Of a DNA stretch of 64,000 nt, positions 1-8,748 are shown one piece after another. The position numbers were made by a program, and so were the translations under genes. The notes beneath the pieces were generated by a model that worked only from the letters and a program-made list of their open reading frames with translations, was not told the origin of the DNA and made no database searches. Each line of letters begins with the position of its first letter. Within the stretch, counting starts at the first letter, position 1. Source of the DNA: Luscinia megarhynchos (lineage: Eukaryota > Chordata > Aves > Passeriformes > Turdidae); contig JAPFBE010000032.1 in NCBI GenBank assembly GCA_034336665.1, positions 310,001 to 374,000 on the forward strand, read 5' to 3'.

Positions 1-469
1 TATTAAGTTGCATAGATATGAAATAGAAGTTCACATTTTAAGTAAAAATATGCTTCAAGTGCGTTAGGAGTGTAAAAAGCCTTAGAACTTAGTACAGAGA
101 CCAAGCTTTGGTGAGAGTTCAGGATCTTAGTTCTAGACATAATGAAAACATAGTAAGAATATTGCTTAAATTCTTTAGATAGAACAAGATAGAGCCATTT
201 GCGTAAATAGATAAGCTATATGCGTAAGTTATGTGTAAGAATTAACACCACTTTCCCACTATAGAACTAGAGTTCTAATATGTTTAGAAGAAATGCTTCA
301 GTTTTGTGTTTTTAGCTCATTGGGTAATTTGTAAATAAAAAATCTCTGTATTGGAGTGAGAGCTCTCTCACTCTCTCTTTTCCTCCACCACCATCATCAT
401 CACTACCACCATATGAAAGAAGAGGGAGAACAAGAAGAAAAGAACAGAAGAAGAAAGACCAGGGAGTTT

Positions 470-579
470 CTACCTCTGCTCAAGACTCTGTACCAGGCTG
501 CAACTTCTACCTCTGCTCGGTACTTTATACCAGGCTGTAGCTTCTGCTTTTATTCAGGACTCTATGCCAGGAAACTTTT
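470..579 (+). repeat. Three-copy 36-37 bp tandem repeat in LTR-like DNA
   Basis: Three imperfect copies lie head to tail at 470-506, 507-543 and 544-579. Each starts CTACCTCTGCT or similar and contains a TAYCAGGCTG-like core. An AATAAA hexamer follows at 636-641. A purine-rich stretch and a (CAY)n stretch at about 385-412 precede it. The layout resembles the U3/R part of an old LTR, but no target duplication or termini were found. The 86-residue reading frame over it is low-complexity and is not a gene. Confidence 0.45.
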
Positions 580-879
580 AGCACAGACTTTGTCATTTGG
601 GACTCTCTGTCTTTGAGACTGATGTGCCTCTAAAAAATAAACAACTTTACAGCAACCAACAACTGCTCTTGCCCCTTTGAAGACCTAATGCCATAGCAAT
701 CTCAACAAATCCCAATATGTAAATGGACCAAAACTTATAGAAGTGTGAAAATGTGTGACCCGCCATCCATCTTGGGTGTAACCTCGGCCAGAGTCTTGTA
801 CTGCCCAAGGCGTATCCTTTGAAGGCCTTTTTAATAAATACCTACTTTATTCCTTTAACACTGGCTAGCCTCTTTTCTA

Positions 880-1466
880 GGGAGCCTGTCAAGGCATCAG
901 GTTCAGGGAACATCTTCCACTACACCTTCCATGGAGATTCCTATGCCACCTTCATATTCTTCTTCGTAGGCTCCAACCCCTTTGATATCTTCTTTGCCAG
1001 CAGCTGCTGTTCAATGGCTTTAACCAGGAAGACATGGATATGGATCACAACGACAACCCTTTCAGTGCCTTCATCCAGTTTGGCTACAGTGGCATTGATG
1101 GAGTTCACAAGTGGTGCCAGGAGTCCCTGCACATGCAGAGAAAGGTCCAAGACCCACCTGTCATCCACGAACTCAAGGTGTCCCTGGAAGACATCTACCA
1201 CAGATCCACCTGGAGGATGAACATCACTTGTAGAAGGCTCAACGCTGATGGCCAGACCATGAGGACTGAGGACAAGATCCTAAAAATCGTCACCAAACAA
1301 GGTTAGAAGGAGGGAACTAAAATCACATTCCCCAAAGAAGGGAATGCTGCTCCAGACAACATCCCTACCAACATCGTCTTCTTCCTCAAGGACAAGCCTC
1401 ACTCGCACTTCAAGAGGGATGGGACAAATATGGTCTACACTGCAAACATCAGTCTTAAAGACGTGG
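880..1466 (+). pseudogene. DNAJB5: DNAJB5 exon relic (decayed Hsp40 co-chaperone exon)
   Basis: DNAJB5 is a class B Hsp40 that stimulates Hsp70. Seen: translation gives the G/F-linker and substrate-binding region, with blocks GSGNIFHYTFHGDSYATF, GSNPFDIFFASS, QDPPVIHELKVSLEDIYH, RTEDKILKIV and KDKPHSHFKRDGTN. The IYH-GST-type and RTEDKIL wording fits DNAJB5 better than DNAJB1 or DNAJB4, from my knowledge of the family. The J domain and the C-terminal exon are absent. The exon is preceded at 867-879 by a pyrimidine-rich tract ending in TCTAG, a good splice acceptor, so this is a genomic exon and not a retrocopy. A frameshift lies at about 1005-1034 and a conserved Trp codon is now TAG at 1304-1306. 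Homology stops at about 1466, after ISLKD. Orientation and position relative to VCP match the human order DNAJB5(+), VCP(-). Confidence 0.82.
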
Positions 1467-1744
1467 ATATGAGTGAGAATACTCATAGAGTGGGAAGTGT
1501 CACTGGGTTGTGGCATGTGGAACCAAGAAGGGAGTCAGTCCCTGTACTGATGAGGAAGGACCAGGTAGGTCATGAGAGACATGAGCAAAGACCTTTGCAG
1601 AGAGGACCTGTAGATACCAGCTCATAGTTTGTTTTGGAGATGCTTAACCTCTGTTCCAAGTGTAGGATATGGGTGCTGCAGTCCTTGATGAACATATCTT
1701 GTTTCTTTAGTTGATATAAGTGATATTTACCCATTTTCTCCTGT
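1467..1744. other. Unassigned sequence between the DNAJB5 relic and ERV-A
   Basis: The stretch should contain the end of the DNAJB5 exon (GCTVNIPT region) but does not. A GTAGGT donor-like site sits at 1564-1569. No repeat family or coding homology is recognised. Confidence 0.3.
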
Positions 1745-2090
1745 TGTAACCCAATACCAGGGGTAGAAGGAATGCTTTAACCCTTCCCAAATCTCTATTT
1801 CATTGGCAGAAAGCCATAGGGGCCTCTTCCTCCCTCATCTCTCCTTTACCTTAACTTCATGTCCACGTCCTATTGGAAGAAGGCCAATTCCCTCCCTAGA
1901 CCCTTTCCTAGAAAAACCGTTAGCTGAGACCCTTTGTCCTCTTTGTTCCTGAGACCACAATGCAATAAAGCTACCCTAGACAGCTAAAGACAAAGAGCCT
2001 CTTTTGTATCCTTCGTTTATCTACATGTAAGAACTGATTAACTCGCTCAGAGTAATTCAGCTGGCAGGGATTTAATCAAGGACTGTTACA
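1745..2090 (+). repeat. ERV-A 5' LTR
   Basis: The LTR starts TGTAACCC and ends CTGTTACA, giving a 6-bp inverted terminal repeat (TGTAAC/GTTACA). A polyadenylation hexamer AATAAA lies at 1964-1969. The primer-binding site follows after two bases, which fixes the right end. No matching 3' LTR is present in the window, so its age cannot be judged. Confidence 0.75.
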
Positions 2091-2092
2091 GT

Positions 2093-2110
2093 TGGCGCCC
2101 AACGTGGGAC
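2093..2110 (+). promoter_or_regulatory. Primer-binding site, tRNA-Lys type (ERV-A)
   Basis: TGGCGCCCAACGTGGGAC begins two bases after the LTR end. It closely matches the lysine-tRNA primer sites used by betaretroviruses and HERV-K-type elements. Confidence 0.85.
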
Positions 2111-2760
2111 TTTTACTTACGAGCCCACAGGTAGCTGAATTCCTTTCTAGAGATTTAATAAGCTCGTTGGTTTGATCAACTACCCTCCAAGCTTGGAGGC
2201 TGTTTTTACAGCTGCCATGTAGGAAGGGAGACAGCCGAGAACTTTGCTCTCAGCACTGGAGGGAGCCGGCTGGAGATAAACGGATCTTCACGGATCACAG
2301 GAGAAGCCATGGTACGTCAGAACAGGTAACGTCCCTCGTGGGAGGCGGGGAACCCAACATTAGCCCATAGAGGCAGGGAGGGTGTTTCCCCAGGCGTACC
2401 TCGGGCAGCGCGGTGGCAGAGGCAGGCATTTCGGACCCTGCAGCTGCCGCGGCAGCGGTTTGGGGTGCGGCCCCCCACCGAGAGGAGCGGGATCGCTAAA
2501 CCATGCAGCTGGCAGCTCCGGCATTGCGCGGGTCCCCGGGGGACCCCCCAAAAGCAGTGCAAGGCTGCAGGGGTTCTCTTGTGCCCGCACGGTCAGTGGG
2601 AAGCGGACCACGTGTTTCGGGATTTAAACCAGACCGTGGGAAGCCCGACTCCCCTGTCTGGCGGGTTTTTTAAACTCGAGTCAGAACAGAGCTGTTTTTA
2701 TTTGTGTGATCCATACGTGGAGATATAGGATATTGTGCTAATTGCCTTTATAACATCACA

Positions 2761-4440
2761 ATGGGCTCAAATTTATCGGCACAACAAAAGAGTATTATAT
2801 CTCAGCTTAAAGAGCTGATAAATACAGAGAGGGTAGCAATTAGTAAAAGAACAATGGAACAATTTGTATCTTGGCTTTCTAAAGAAATTCCAGATTTCGA
2901 AAAACAAGATATGAATTCGGTTTCATTTTGGAACAACCTAAGGAGTTTATTAACTTCTAAAATAGAGAAAGGTAATTCTAATATAGCTTTGTTTCTCGCT
3001 ATATTCTTAAATATTCGCAAGCAATTATTACAATTGGAAAATAAAAATCAGGTACAGTGCAATCCGTTTAAATCTCTACCAGATTTCTCTGTCCCTGAAA
3101 AGGATCCAAACTTTTTAATTTCTGAGCAGTCTGTCACACAACCCTCTATATACCTGTCTCTTTCGAATTTACCTCCAGAGAACTTTGATAATAGTCCAAA
3201 CAGTAACTTTCCTTTGTCTACCAGGAAAAGGGAACACGTGGCTGATGGAAGGCATGCTCCAGCTTCATCCTCCTCTAATCCTTTTTTCTCTGTACCTTTC
3301 CCCACCCCTTTCCCTATCCCTGCTCCTAACCCGTTTCTGCTCCCCTGTAATCCTACACCTATGGCTGCCTCGAGTCACCTCTTCCCGGCTCCGGTTACAG
3401 ATACCAGACCCCCTGGCTACAATGGGGCCTCTGAGGAGTGGGACAGCCCAGTGACTGCAGCAGTTGGGGGAGGGGAAGCCGCCTCGGCTGATAGCAGCTG
3501 TGGGACACACGTAACTTCTGCAGAGGCTGGCTCTGCAGTTCAGAAATTAGAAGGAGATAATATACCATCAGTTGCTCCTGTAATTTATGTAGGTAGAAGA
3601 AATGGAAAGAGAGAGTATCAAGCTTTCTCTTATCAAGATAAAAAAGAAATTCGTAAAGTGCAAAGACAATTTGGTAGAAGCAGTAAGATCTTTAAAGGGA
3701 TGCTGAGAGCTATTTTTACTTCAAATGAGATGGTCCTTCATGATATCAAAGATATTTTCAGGTGTTTGCTAACTCCCTCAGAATATGATTTGTGGTTTAG
3801 TATATGGAAACGTTCTTTGGGGACTCTTTTGACAGAGCTTCACCAAAGCACTGATAATTCCAAGGATTTGGATGATAATGAACTTTTTGAGGGGACTTGG
3901 CATTGCCCTGAAAAACAAACTCGAGTATTATCCAAATTTGTTTTAGATAAAATTTGCAATATAGCTGAAACATCTTTTAATCAATTACCAACAGTTGAAA
4001 TAACGGGGAGCTATGTTAATATAAAACAAAGTGCTTCTGAGAATTTTTTGCAGTTTGTAGATAGGCTTCGCTCACAGGTGGAAAGACAAGTGCAGGATCC
4101 AGCAATCCAGACAGAACTGATAAAAGAGATGGCCCAAAGAAATGCCAATGAAGCATGTCGCAGAGTCATTCTAAGTCTTCCTATGTATCCTGCACCAACC
4201 CTAGCACAGATGATAGAAGCCTGTGCCAGTAAAGCAGAACTGTTCAGTGCACCAGAAAGGAATCCAAGGCCAGCTCCATCCAAGCCTGCAGCAGCTGAAA
4301 CACCACGGCCAAGGAAGCAAGCAGTGTCACCTGAGCAGCTGCAGCATATCACCTGCTTCCAGTGTAAAAAGCAAGGACATTTCGCTAGGGAATGCCCTTT
4401 TAACCAGAAACAAAAGAAGTCCTTTAAACCAAAAAACTGA
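2761..4440 (+). CDS. gag: Gag polyprotein, ERV-A (559 aa, open)
   Basis: This is the retroviral structural polyprotein (matrix, capsid, nucleocapsid). The ATG is followed by Gly (MGSNLS), a likely N-myristoylation signal. A proline-rich spacer covers roughly residues 170-230. Capsid begins near residue 280 (YQAFSYQDKKEIRK). A major-homology-like stretch lies near residues 425-445 (SASENFLQFVDRL). One CCHC zinc knuckle lies near residues 534-547 (CFQCKKQGHFAREC). The frame is uninterrupted for 559 codons and ends TGA immediately after the slippery heptamer. It is the best-preserved viral gene in the window and the start is unambiguous. Exact family placement needs alignment. Confidence 0.88.
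   Translation: MGSNLSAQQKSIISQLKELINTERVAISKRTMEQFVSWLSKEIPDFEKQDMNSVSFWNNLRSLLTSKIEKGNSNIALFLAIFLNIRKQLLQLENKNQVQCNPFKSLPDFSVPEKDPNFLISEQSVTQPSIYLSLSNLPPENFDNSPNSNFPLSTRKREHVADGRHAPASSSSNPFFSVPFPTPFPIPAPNPFLLPCNPTPMAASSHLFPAPVTDTRPPGYNGASEEWDSPVTAAVGGGEAASADSSCGTHVTSAEAGSAVQKLEGDNIPSVAPVIYVGRRNGKREYQAFSYQDKKEIRKVQRQFGRSSKIFKGMLRAIFTSNEMVLHDIKDIFRCLLTPSEYDLWFSIWKRSLGTLLTELHQSTDNSKDLDDNELFEGTWHCPEKQTRVLSKFVLDKICNIAETSFNQLPTVEITGSYVNIKQSASENFLQFVDRLRSQVERQVQDPAIQTELIKEMAQRNANEACRRVILSLPMYPAPTLAQMIEACASKAELFSAPERNPRPAPSKPAAAETPRPRKQAVSPEQLQHITCFQCKKQGHFARECPFNQKQKKSFKPKN
4431..4437 (+). promoter_or_regulatory. -1 ribosomal frameshift slippery heptamer, gag-pro
   Basis: AAAAAAC sits in the correct phase (A AAA AAC) directly before the gag TGA. 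The -1 frame is open from here to 5231. This is the canonical betaretroviral gag-pro arrangement. I have not folded the downstream RNA to look for a pseudoknot. Confidence 0.8.
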
Positions 4441-5231
4441 GTTTACAGCACGTGTCTGCTCGTAACACCGTAAGGCGCAAAGATATAAATACTGCAGACA
4501 CTACTGTGGCAAAAGCCTCTCTCTTAAAAACAAAGGGGGAGGATGGGATGAAATGTGTGGGTATGCAAAATAATTTAAATGTCAAATGTTCTATTAACCA
4601 GGTCTGTCAGCCTTGCGGTCGTGTCAGGCTGGAGACTACGAAAGGTTTTCATTTCAGGACTACTGATTGGACAATTATTACAGTGGATCCATCGAGCATC
4701 CAATTAGAAGTGGCCATATTGCAGATGGAAAGAGAGAGTGAGTATTTTATTGTTGGAGAAACAGCACACACACCTTTAAAAACTGAAGTAGCTCCCATGG
4801 TTATGAAAGGGAAAGTATCCTGCCTCATAATATTAGCACGTTGTTCTCAACCACCATTCTACCTGGACAAGGGGCAAATATTAGCCCAGGCCATTCCCAT
4901 TCCAGTGGAAGTTACAGCAGATGGGAAATCACCTGAGGTCTACTGGGCAGAAACGGTGGGTGAGCAAAAACCTTCTTTGGCATGCAACCTAACACATGGA
5001 TCAGATCACCTCCATGTGGAAGGAGTGCTTGACACAGGGACAGATGTGACGATCATACCCGAAAGGATATGGCCATCACACTGGGAACTGCAACCTGTGG
5101 CTGGAAAAATTCAGGGTATAGGAGGAATTAAATTAGCTAAAATATCAAAAACCATGGTGCAAATTGAAGGGCCAGATGGGAGAGTGGCGAGTGTTTGTCC
5201 ATTTGTAATAGATTACAAATGTCCCTTGTAG
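4431..5231 (+). CDS. pro: Pro frame of ERV-A: dUTPase-like segment plus retropepsin
   Basis: The frame is reached by -1 frameshifting from gag and is open to TAG at 5229-5231. The middle part (KGKVSCLIILARC, then DKGQILAQAIPIP) aligns by eye with the dUTPase part of the ERV-B pro frame at about 21880-21985. It lacks the catalytic GVID-Y/F-G type motif, so it looks like a dUTPase fold without activity. The aspartic protease follows, with active-site DTGTDVTII encoded near 5031-5057. The protease seems to end early: its usual C-terminal GRD/QWG element lies just after the stop, in 5233-5265. The frame is otherwise undamaged. Confidence 0.75.
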   Translation, partial: KKLSLQHVSARNTVRRKDINTADTTVAKASLLKTKGEDGMKCVGMQNNLNVKCSINQVCQPCGRVRLETTKGFHFRTTDWTIITVDPSSIQLEVAILQMERESEYFIVGETAHTPLKTEVAPMVMKGKVSCLIILARCSQPPFYLDKGQILAQAIPIPVEVTADGKSPEVYWAETVGEQKPSLACNLTHGSDHLHVEGVLDTGTDVTIIPERIWPSHWELQPVAGKIQGIGGIKLAKISKTMVQIEGPDGRVASVCPFVIDYKCPL

Positions 5232-5348
5232 GGGAGGGACTCCATGTCACAGTGGGGAATCAAAATTATTCCTACAACTCCTCGGGATTTTCAGAGCTGG
5301 ATGCTGTGGAGCGCCCTACCCAGAAATTAAGATGGCTAAATGACACCC

Positions 5349-5974
5349 TGTCACGGTCCGCCTAGTTAGAGCGTGGGTCGTGAAGGTTCTTTTAAGAATC
5401 TCAGGGTGCAAAAGACACACAAAGGGACAGAATCAGTTGCTCTTGCAACAAATGCACTTTATTTTGTGCCAACCAAATGTGATAGTGGGACAAAGAGAAA
5501 GAGAGAGAGACAGAAAGAGGGAGAGAGAAAAGGGGGTTGGGATTATAGCTACCAAGACGGGCAGACGATCCTCGCGGAACCAGCCAATAGATGTCCATTG
5601 CTGTCCGGGGAGATCTCAGGGGGTCTTCAGTCTGGGGGTGGTTTTATAGTTCTTTCCAAAGAGAGTGGCCTTTAGCCAAAAGGTGGGAAGGCTTGTGGAC
5701 TATTGTTCGTGGAGGCAGGTATGACCATGAGAAGGAGTCCAGCAGCAGCTTAGCATGACCAATTATCAAGGTCAGCAAGACCCATGCTCGGGGTCCCATT
5801 GTTTCCATCCTCGAGCGAACACAGTTCCAATCTCATGATCGGTTGCCATGAGAACACATCCTGGTCACCTGCAAGTCGCACCCCACCTAGGCTAAGCCAA
5901 AGTCCGAGAACCGTAGTCCAGGGGTCTTCTTCAGATGGTCGTTGGGCAATACAAGCTCTAGACGGATTCTTACA
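5349..5974 (-). repeat. LTR of family E, minus strand
   Basis: It is the reverse complement of the family defined by the solo LTR at 40062-40799. Here it reads TGTCACGGTCCGCC at the left end and ends TAGACGGATTCTTACA. A purine-rich (GA)n tract lies at about 5497-5530, matching the pyrimidine tract of the other copy. No target duplication is visible, and no polypurine tract abuts the U3 end, so I cannot say if it is a solo LTR or the 3' LTR of the adjacent minus-strand env segment. Confidence 0.75.
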
Positions 5975-6061
5975 TCACTCCGTGACCAACGAGCGTCGCT
6001 GAAGAACTTCATCTTCGGGATGTAGTCATGTCGTTTTCAGTACCCATCATTGGTAGCATAT

Positions 6062-6135
6062 CCCGGAAAACAGGGACAGAAAATGGAGGAAAAGGGAAAG
6101 AGGAAAGGAGAAAGGAAGGAGAGACAGAAAAATAA
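6062..6135. repeat. Polypurine tract
   Basis: About 70 bases are almost wholly A and G (for example GGAAAAGGGAAAGAGGAAAGG). The tract lies between the family-E LTR and the A-rich minisatellite. It is on the plus strand, so it cannot be the primer for the minus-strand LTR. Its role is unknown. Confidence 0.5.
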
Positions 6136-6194
6136 TAATGCATAATTGATTAATAATGCATAATTGATTAATAAAAACAATTCTTCATAGTTAC

Positions 6195-6500
6195 AATAAC
6201 TTTCAAACAATCAAACAAATCAATCAAATAGCTTTCAAATCAAACAATTTAAACAAAACAAATCAATAAAACAAATCAATAAGATCAAACTGTTTAAACA
6301 AAACAAATCAATACAGGAAATCAATAAAATCAAACAGTTTAAACAAAAGAAATCAATAAAACAAATCAATCAAATAACTTTCAAGTCAAACAATTTAAAC
6401 AAAACAAATCAATAAAACAAATCAATCAAATAACTTTCAAATAATGAAAATTAAAACAATTTAAAACAATTAAAATTTGAACAGTTCAAACAATTAAAAT
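6195..6500. repeat. A-rich minisatellite (AAACAAATCAAT-type repeats)
   Basis: Repeated words CAATTTAAACAAAACAAATCAAT and CAAATAACTTTCAA recur in units of about 40-56 bp. Copies start near 6226, 6289, 6330, 6371 and 6427. Base composition is strongly A-rich with very little G. The tract lies between the minus-strand Env frame and the minus-strand LTR, where a retrovirus would have its 3' non-coding region. Confidence 0.7.
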
Positions 6501-6565
6501 CAAAACAAATCAATATTGATCATCTTAATGGTTAATACAATTAATTTTTTCAAAACCATTTTCAA

Positions 6566-7186
6566 TCAAAACTTAGTTTGTCTAGTGTCAATAACCTTGG
6601 GAGTATCTTTGGCAGATGGTATAGCGATCAGATCATGTGCCTCCATTGCTGATGCCAGTCGTGTCAACCATTTTATTATTCTCCAATTCAGGATGTATAG
6701 AATGGCTGACAAAACAAAACCAATCAAAATCACAAGCACAACAATGGGATGACACAATTTGTTTAGGATGCCAGTAGCAGTAGGTGACCACCCAAAAAGT
6801 ATCCCACCACTGTGTTCAGCATCCCCTTTTACCCTTTCTAAAACCTGATGTATCTTCTTCACATCATGATGAACTGTCACCAGGGTCTTCTGTCCATTTT
6901 CCTTGATCTTTCTTAAGATTCCATTTAAGTCCCGGTGAAACAACACTTGTTTAACCAAAGTGAGGTTCATACCAATGAGAGCAGGCACTAACTGATGAAT
7001 CAGTGTGAAATTGGATTGCAAAAGGTGATAAGACATAACAGGAACAGTGTAGGAAAAATCACAGCCTCTAATCCTGGTAAAATTACAAACACAAAAATTT
7101 GAATGATTTCTTAAATTCATTGCTACATCTTCTATAATCACTAGATCCTTGCTACTGACCATCAAGGTGTCCATCCTGACCTGCAC
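6566..7186 (-). CDS. env: Env transmembrane-subunit-like ORF, minus strand (206 aa)
   Basis: A 206-codon open frame on the minus strand contains several N-glycosylation sites (SNFT, MNLT). A heptad-like stretch (VKKIHQVLERVKG) is followed by a membrane anchor near residues 145-170 (LVILIGFVLSAILYILNW) and a short charged tail. This is the order of a retroviral TM subunit: ectodomain, anchor, cytoplasmic tail. No immunosuppressive-type LQNR motif or CX6CC is seen, so its family is uncertain. The 5' end of env is missing, because ERV-B sequence on the plus strand takes over at about 7163-7200. It faces the same way as the family-E LTR at 5349-5974. Viral remnant versus captured ORF cannot be decided here. 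Confidence 0.6.
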   Translation of the reverse strand: MQVRMDTLMVSSKDLVIIEDVAMNLRNHSNFCVCNFTRIRGCDFSYTVPVMSYHLLQSNFTLIHQLVPALIGMNLTLVKQVLFHRDLNGILRKIKENGQKTLVTVHHDVKKIHQVLERVKGDAEHSGGILFGWSPTATGILNKLCHPIVVLVILIGFVLSAILYILNWRIIKWLTRLASAMEAHDLIAIPSAKDTPKVIDTRQTKF

Positions 7187-7937
7187 CAGGGGCAGCGTGT
7201 GATCACAGCTCAGCTTTCACATGCTGACCAGCTCACCAAACACCAACTAGATTAAAACACTGACCAGATGATCCCTCTACAAGCAGGGAATGGACATTCA
7301 TCTGTTCATGTTGGAACTATTGATATAATTTTCATTGTTGCATTAGCATAATTAGTTAGTGGTGGATTTTTTACTGTTTGATAAGTTTGGTGAATGGTGA
7401 TGGGTTTTGTTATTGTATTCGAATTAAGTTTTAGAATTTTGTTAAAAGCACCAGGTATGAAGAGTTCCCTAGGCACTTCAGGTATCCACAAATCTCCTGA
7501 GGAGTGGTGTTCGTTCTCCTTTGCAAAGGGACCTGTGGAAGATTACAAACACTTCTCTTTCTTTTTTTTTTAAAAACTAAAAGGGGGAATTGTGGACACT
7601 GCTGAAGGCCTAGGCACATTTTAGCCAGGCCTTTCTCAGGCCATGACACTTTCTCAGCCTCAGCCAGGATTTTTCCCAAGCTAGAGACTCTTTCCCTACT
7701 GTAAACATAAGACAAAGAATCATAACAAGAGATAAACATCTGCTGGATCCATGGGAAACCAGGGAGAAGAGGTGTCTCTTTCTCTGACCAATAATCTGTC
7801 TGTATTTTGTTTTGCACGAACTGCTTTATTTAAGGCAATGGCTTTCTTCAATAAATTGCTCTTTCTTGCTCTTTTTTGCACCAAGCAAGAGAGTGTCTTG
7901 CTGTTTTTTCTCGCCGCTCCATAACCTTTCTACGGCA
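7163..7937 (+). mobile_element. ERV-B 3' fragment with 3' LTR
   Basis: From about 7163 the sequence aligns by eye with the 3' non-coding part of the two other ERV-B copies (compare 23490-23880 and 42480-42870), sharing words such as CATTCATCTGTT and TGGTGAATGGTG. The polypurine tract AAAACTAAAAGGGGGAA ends just before the LTR at 7591. Everything upstream (gag to integrase) is absent. The LTR is more diverged than the other two copies. Confidence 0.7.
7591..7937 (+). repeat. ERV-B type LTR (diverged)
   Basis: It starts TGTGGACACTGCTGAAGGCC, as do the LTRs at 18744 and 23884. An AATAAA lies at about 7851-7856. The right end is estimated at CTACGGCA (7937) by comparison. It lies downstream of the ERV-B polypurine tract. 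Confidence 0.65.
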
Positions 7938-8176
7938 ATACCCTGCTAAGCCCAGAGACTTGGGGCGCTTCAGGGACCCAGTCTCTTGGGTCAGAGACCA
8001 ACCTCTAATGTCAATGTCTTGGCTGGGGCAGGGGGATGCAATCCTCCATTCTGCATACACCATGACTGGGCTACACATGGCCCTCTGTGGAGCCTGGCTG
8101 TAAGACTGGGGGCAGGGGATGGACACGGGACACACAAGGACACAGGTATGTAGCTCTGGAGCCACATGGGGAACCC
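7938..8176. other. Unassigned spacer left of ERV-C
   Basis: No coding or repeat homology is recognised. The sequence continues at 17328 once the ERV-C insertion is removed. Confidence 0.3.
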
Positions 8177-8181
8177 CAGGG

Positions 8182-8727
8182 TGTGATAGATAAGGAACCT
8201 TTTGTTCGCCTGACAGACCTTGAGAAAGATATCGCCTAGGCCTGTGGAGCCAGGATGAGGTAAATTGTTTTATTGCTTTGCTTTGCTTGCCAAGAAGATG
8301 TTAATTGTTTAGCTTTGCTAGCCAGACAGACCTTGAGAGTTAATCACTTTGCTTTACTTGCATAAATCACATATCTAAGTGTTAGCAAGTTCCCAAGAAA
8401 CCGCCGGATCACCCTATAAGGAGGAGGGGGGGTTAGCAAGACAAAACAGAGAAAGAGGCTCCTCACCTTCATCCCTCGACCACCAGAAGGCAGAAAAAGA
8501 CCCCTAGCAACTGGAAGAGCATGCGCAAATTACTAAAAACACGTAATCCAGAAACAACTTAAAAGGGACCAACTGCGGGGGGGGGTTGCGGCAGTTGGTG
8601 GAGCGGGCTCTGCTCGACTCCCTTGCCGCCCGGCGCAGCGCTGATCTTTACTTTTGCTTTTCTGTGACCAATAAATTTTTCAATTTTTGATTCGATCTCG
8701 CATGGTCCATTGTACTCATTTATAACA
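8182..8727 (+). repeat. ERV-C 5' LTR
   Basis: It runs from TGTGATAG to TTATAACA. A polyadenylation signal AATAAA lies at about 8671-8676, near the 3' end. It is nearly identical to the 3' LTR (546 versus 550 bp). The indels fall within the first 60 bases. Confidence 0.9.
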
Positions 8728-8730
8728 ATT

Positions 8731-8748
8731 TGGTGCCGTGACTCGGAT
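8731..8748 (+). promoter_or_regulatory. Primer-binding site, tRNA-His (ERV-C)
   Basis: TGGTGCCGTGACTCGGAT is the complement of the 3' end of tRNA-His, the primer class used by HERV-H-type class I ERVs. It lies three bases after the LTR end. Confidence 0.88.

Larger units (their letters stand above)
1745..5348 (+). mobile_element. ERV-A: 5' half of a betaretrovirus-like provirus (LTR-PBS-gag-pro)
   Basis: In order: 5' LTR (1745-2090), lysine-tRNA-type primer site (2093-2110), leader, open gag (2761-4440), -1 slippery site (4431-4437) and open pro with a dUTPase-like segment (4431-5231). A short tail to 5348 reads like the end of protease (WGRD-type then QWG) with an early stop. Pol, env and 3' LTR are missing. 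The element is cut off by a minus-strand LTR at 5349. The gene order, separate pro frame and Lys primer are class II (betaretrovirus-like) traits. Confidence 0.82.

Noticed and set aside
356..616. 86-codon frame with a run of six His
   Set aside because: It arises from a (CAY)n simple repeat and a 37-bp tandem repeat. No domain, no codon-use support.
880..1466. DNAJB5-like sequence as a processed pseudogene
   Set aside because: A splice acceptor is kept, homology is limited to one exon and no poly(A) tail follows, so a retrocopy is unlikely.
6226..6440. Regularly spaced repeats as a possible CRISPR-like array
   Set aside because: Repeats are imperfect, A-rich and contiguous with no unique spacers, and the genome is vertebrate.
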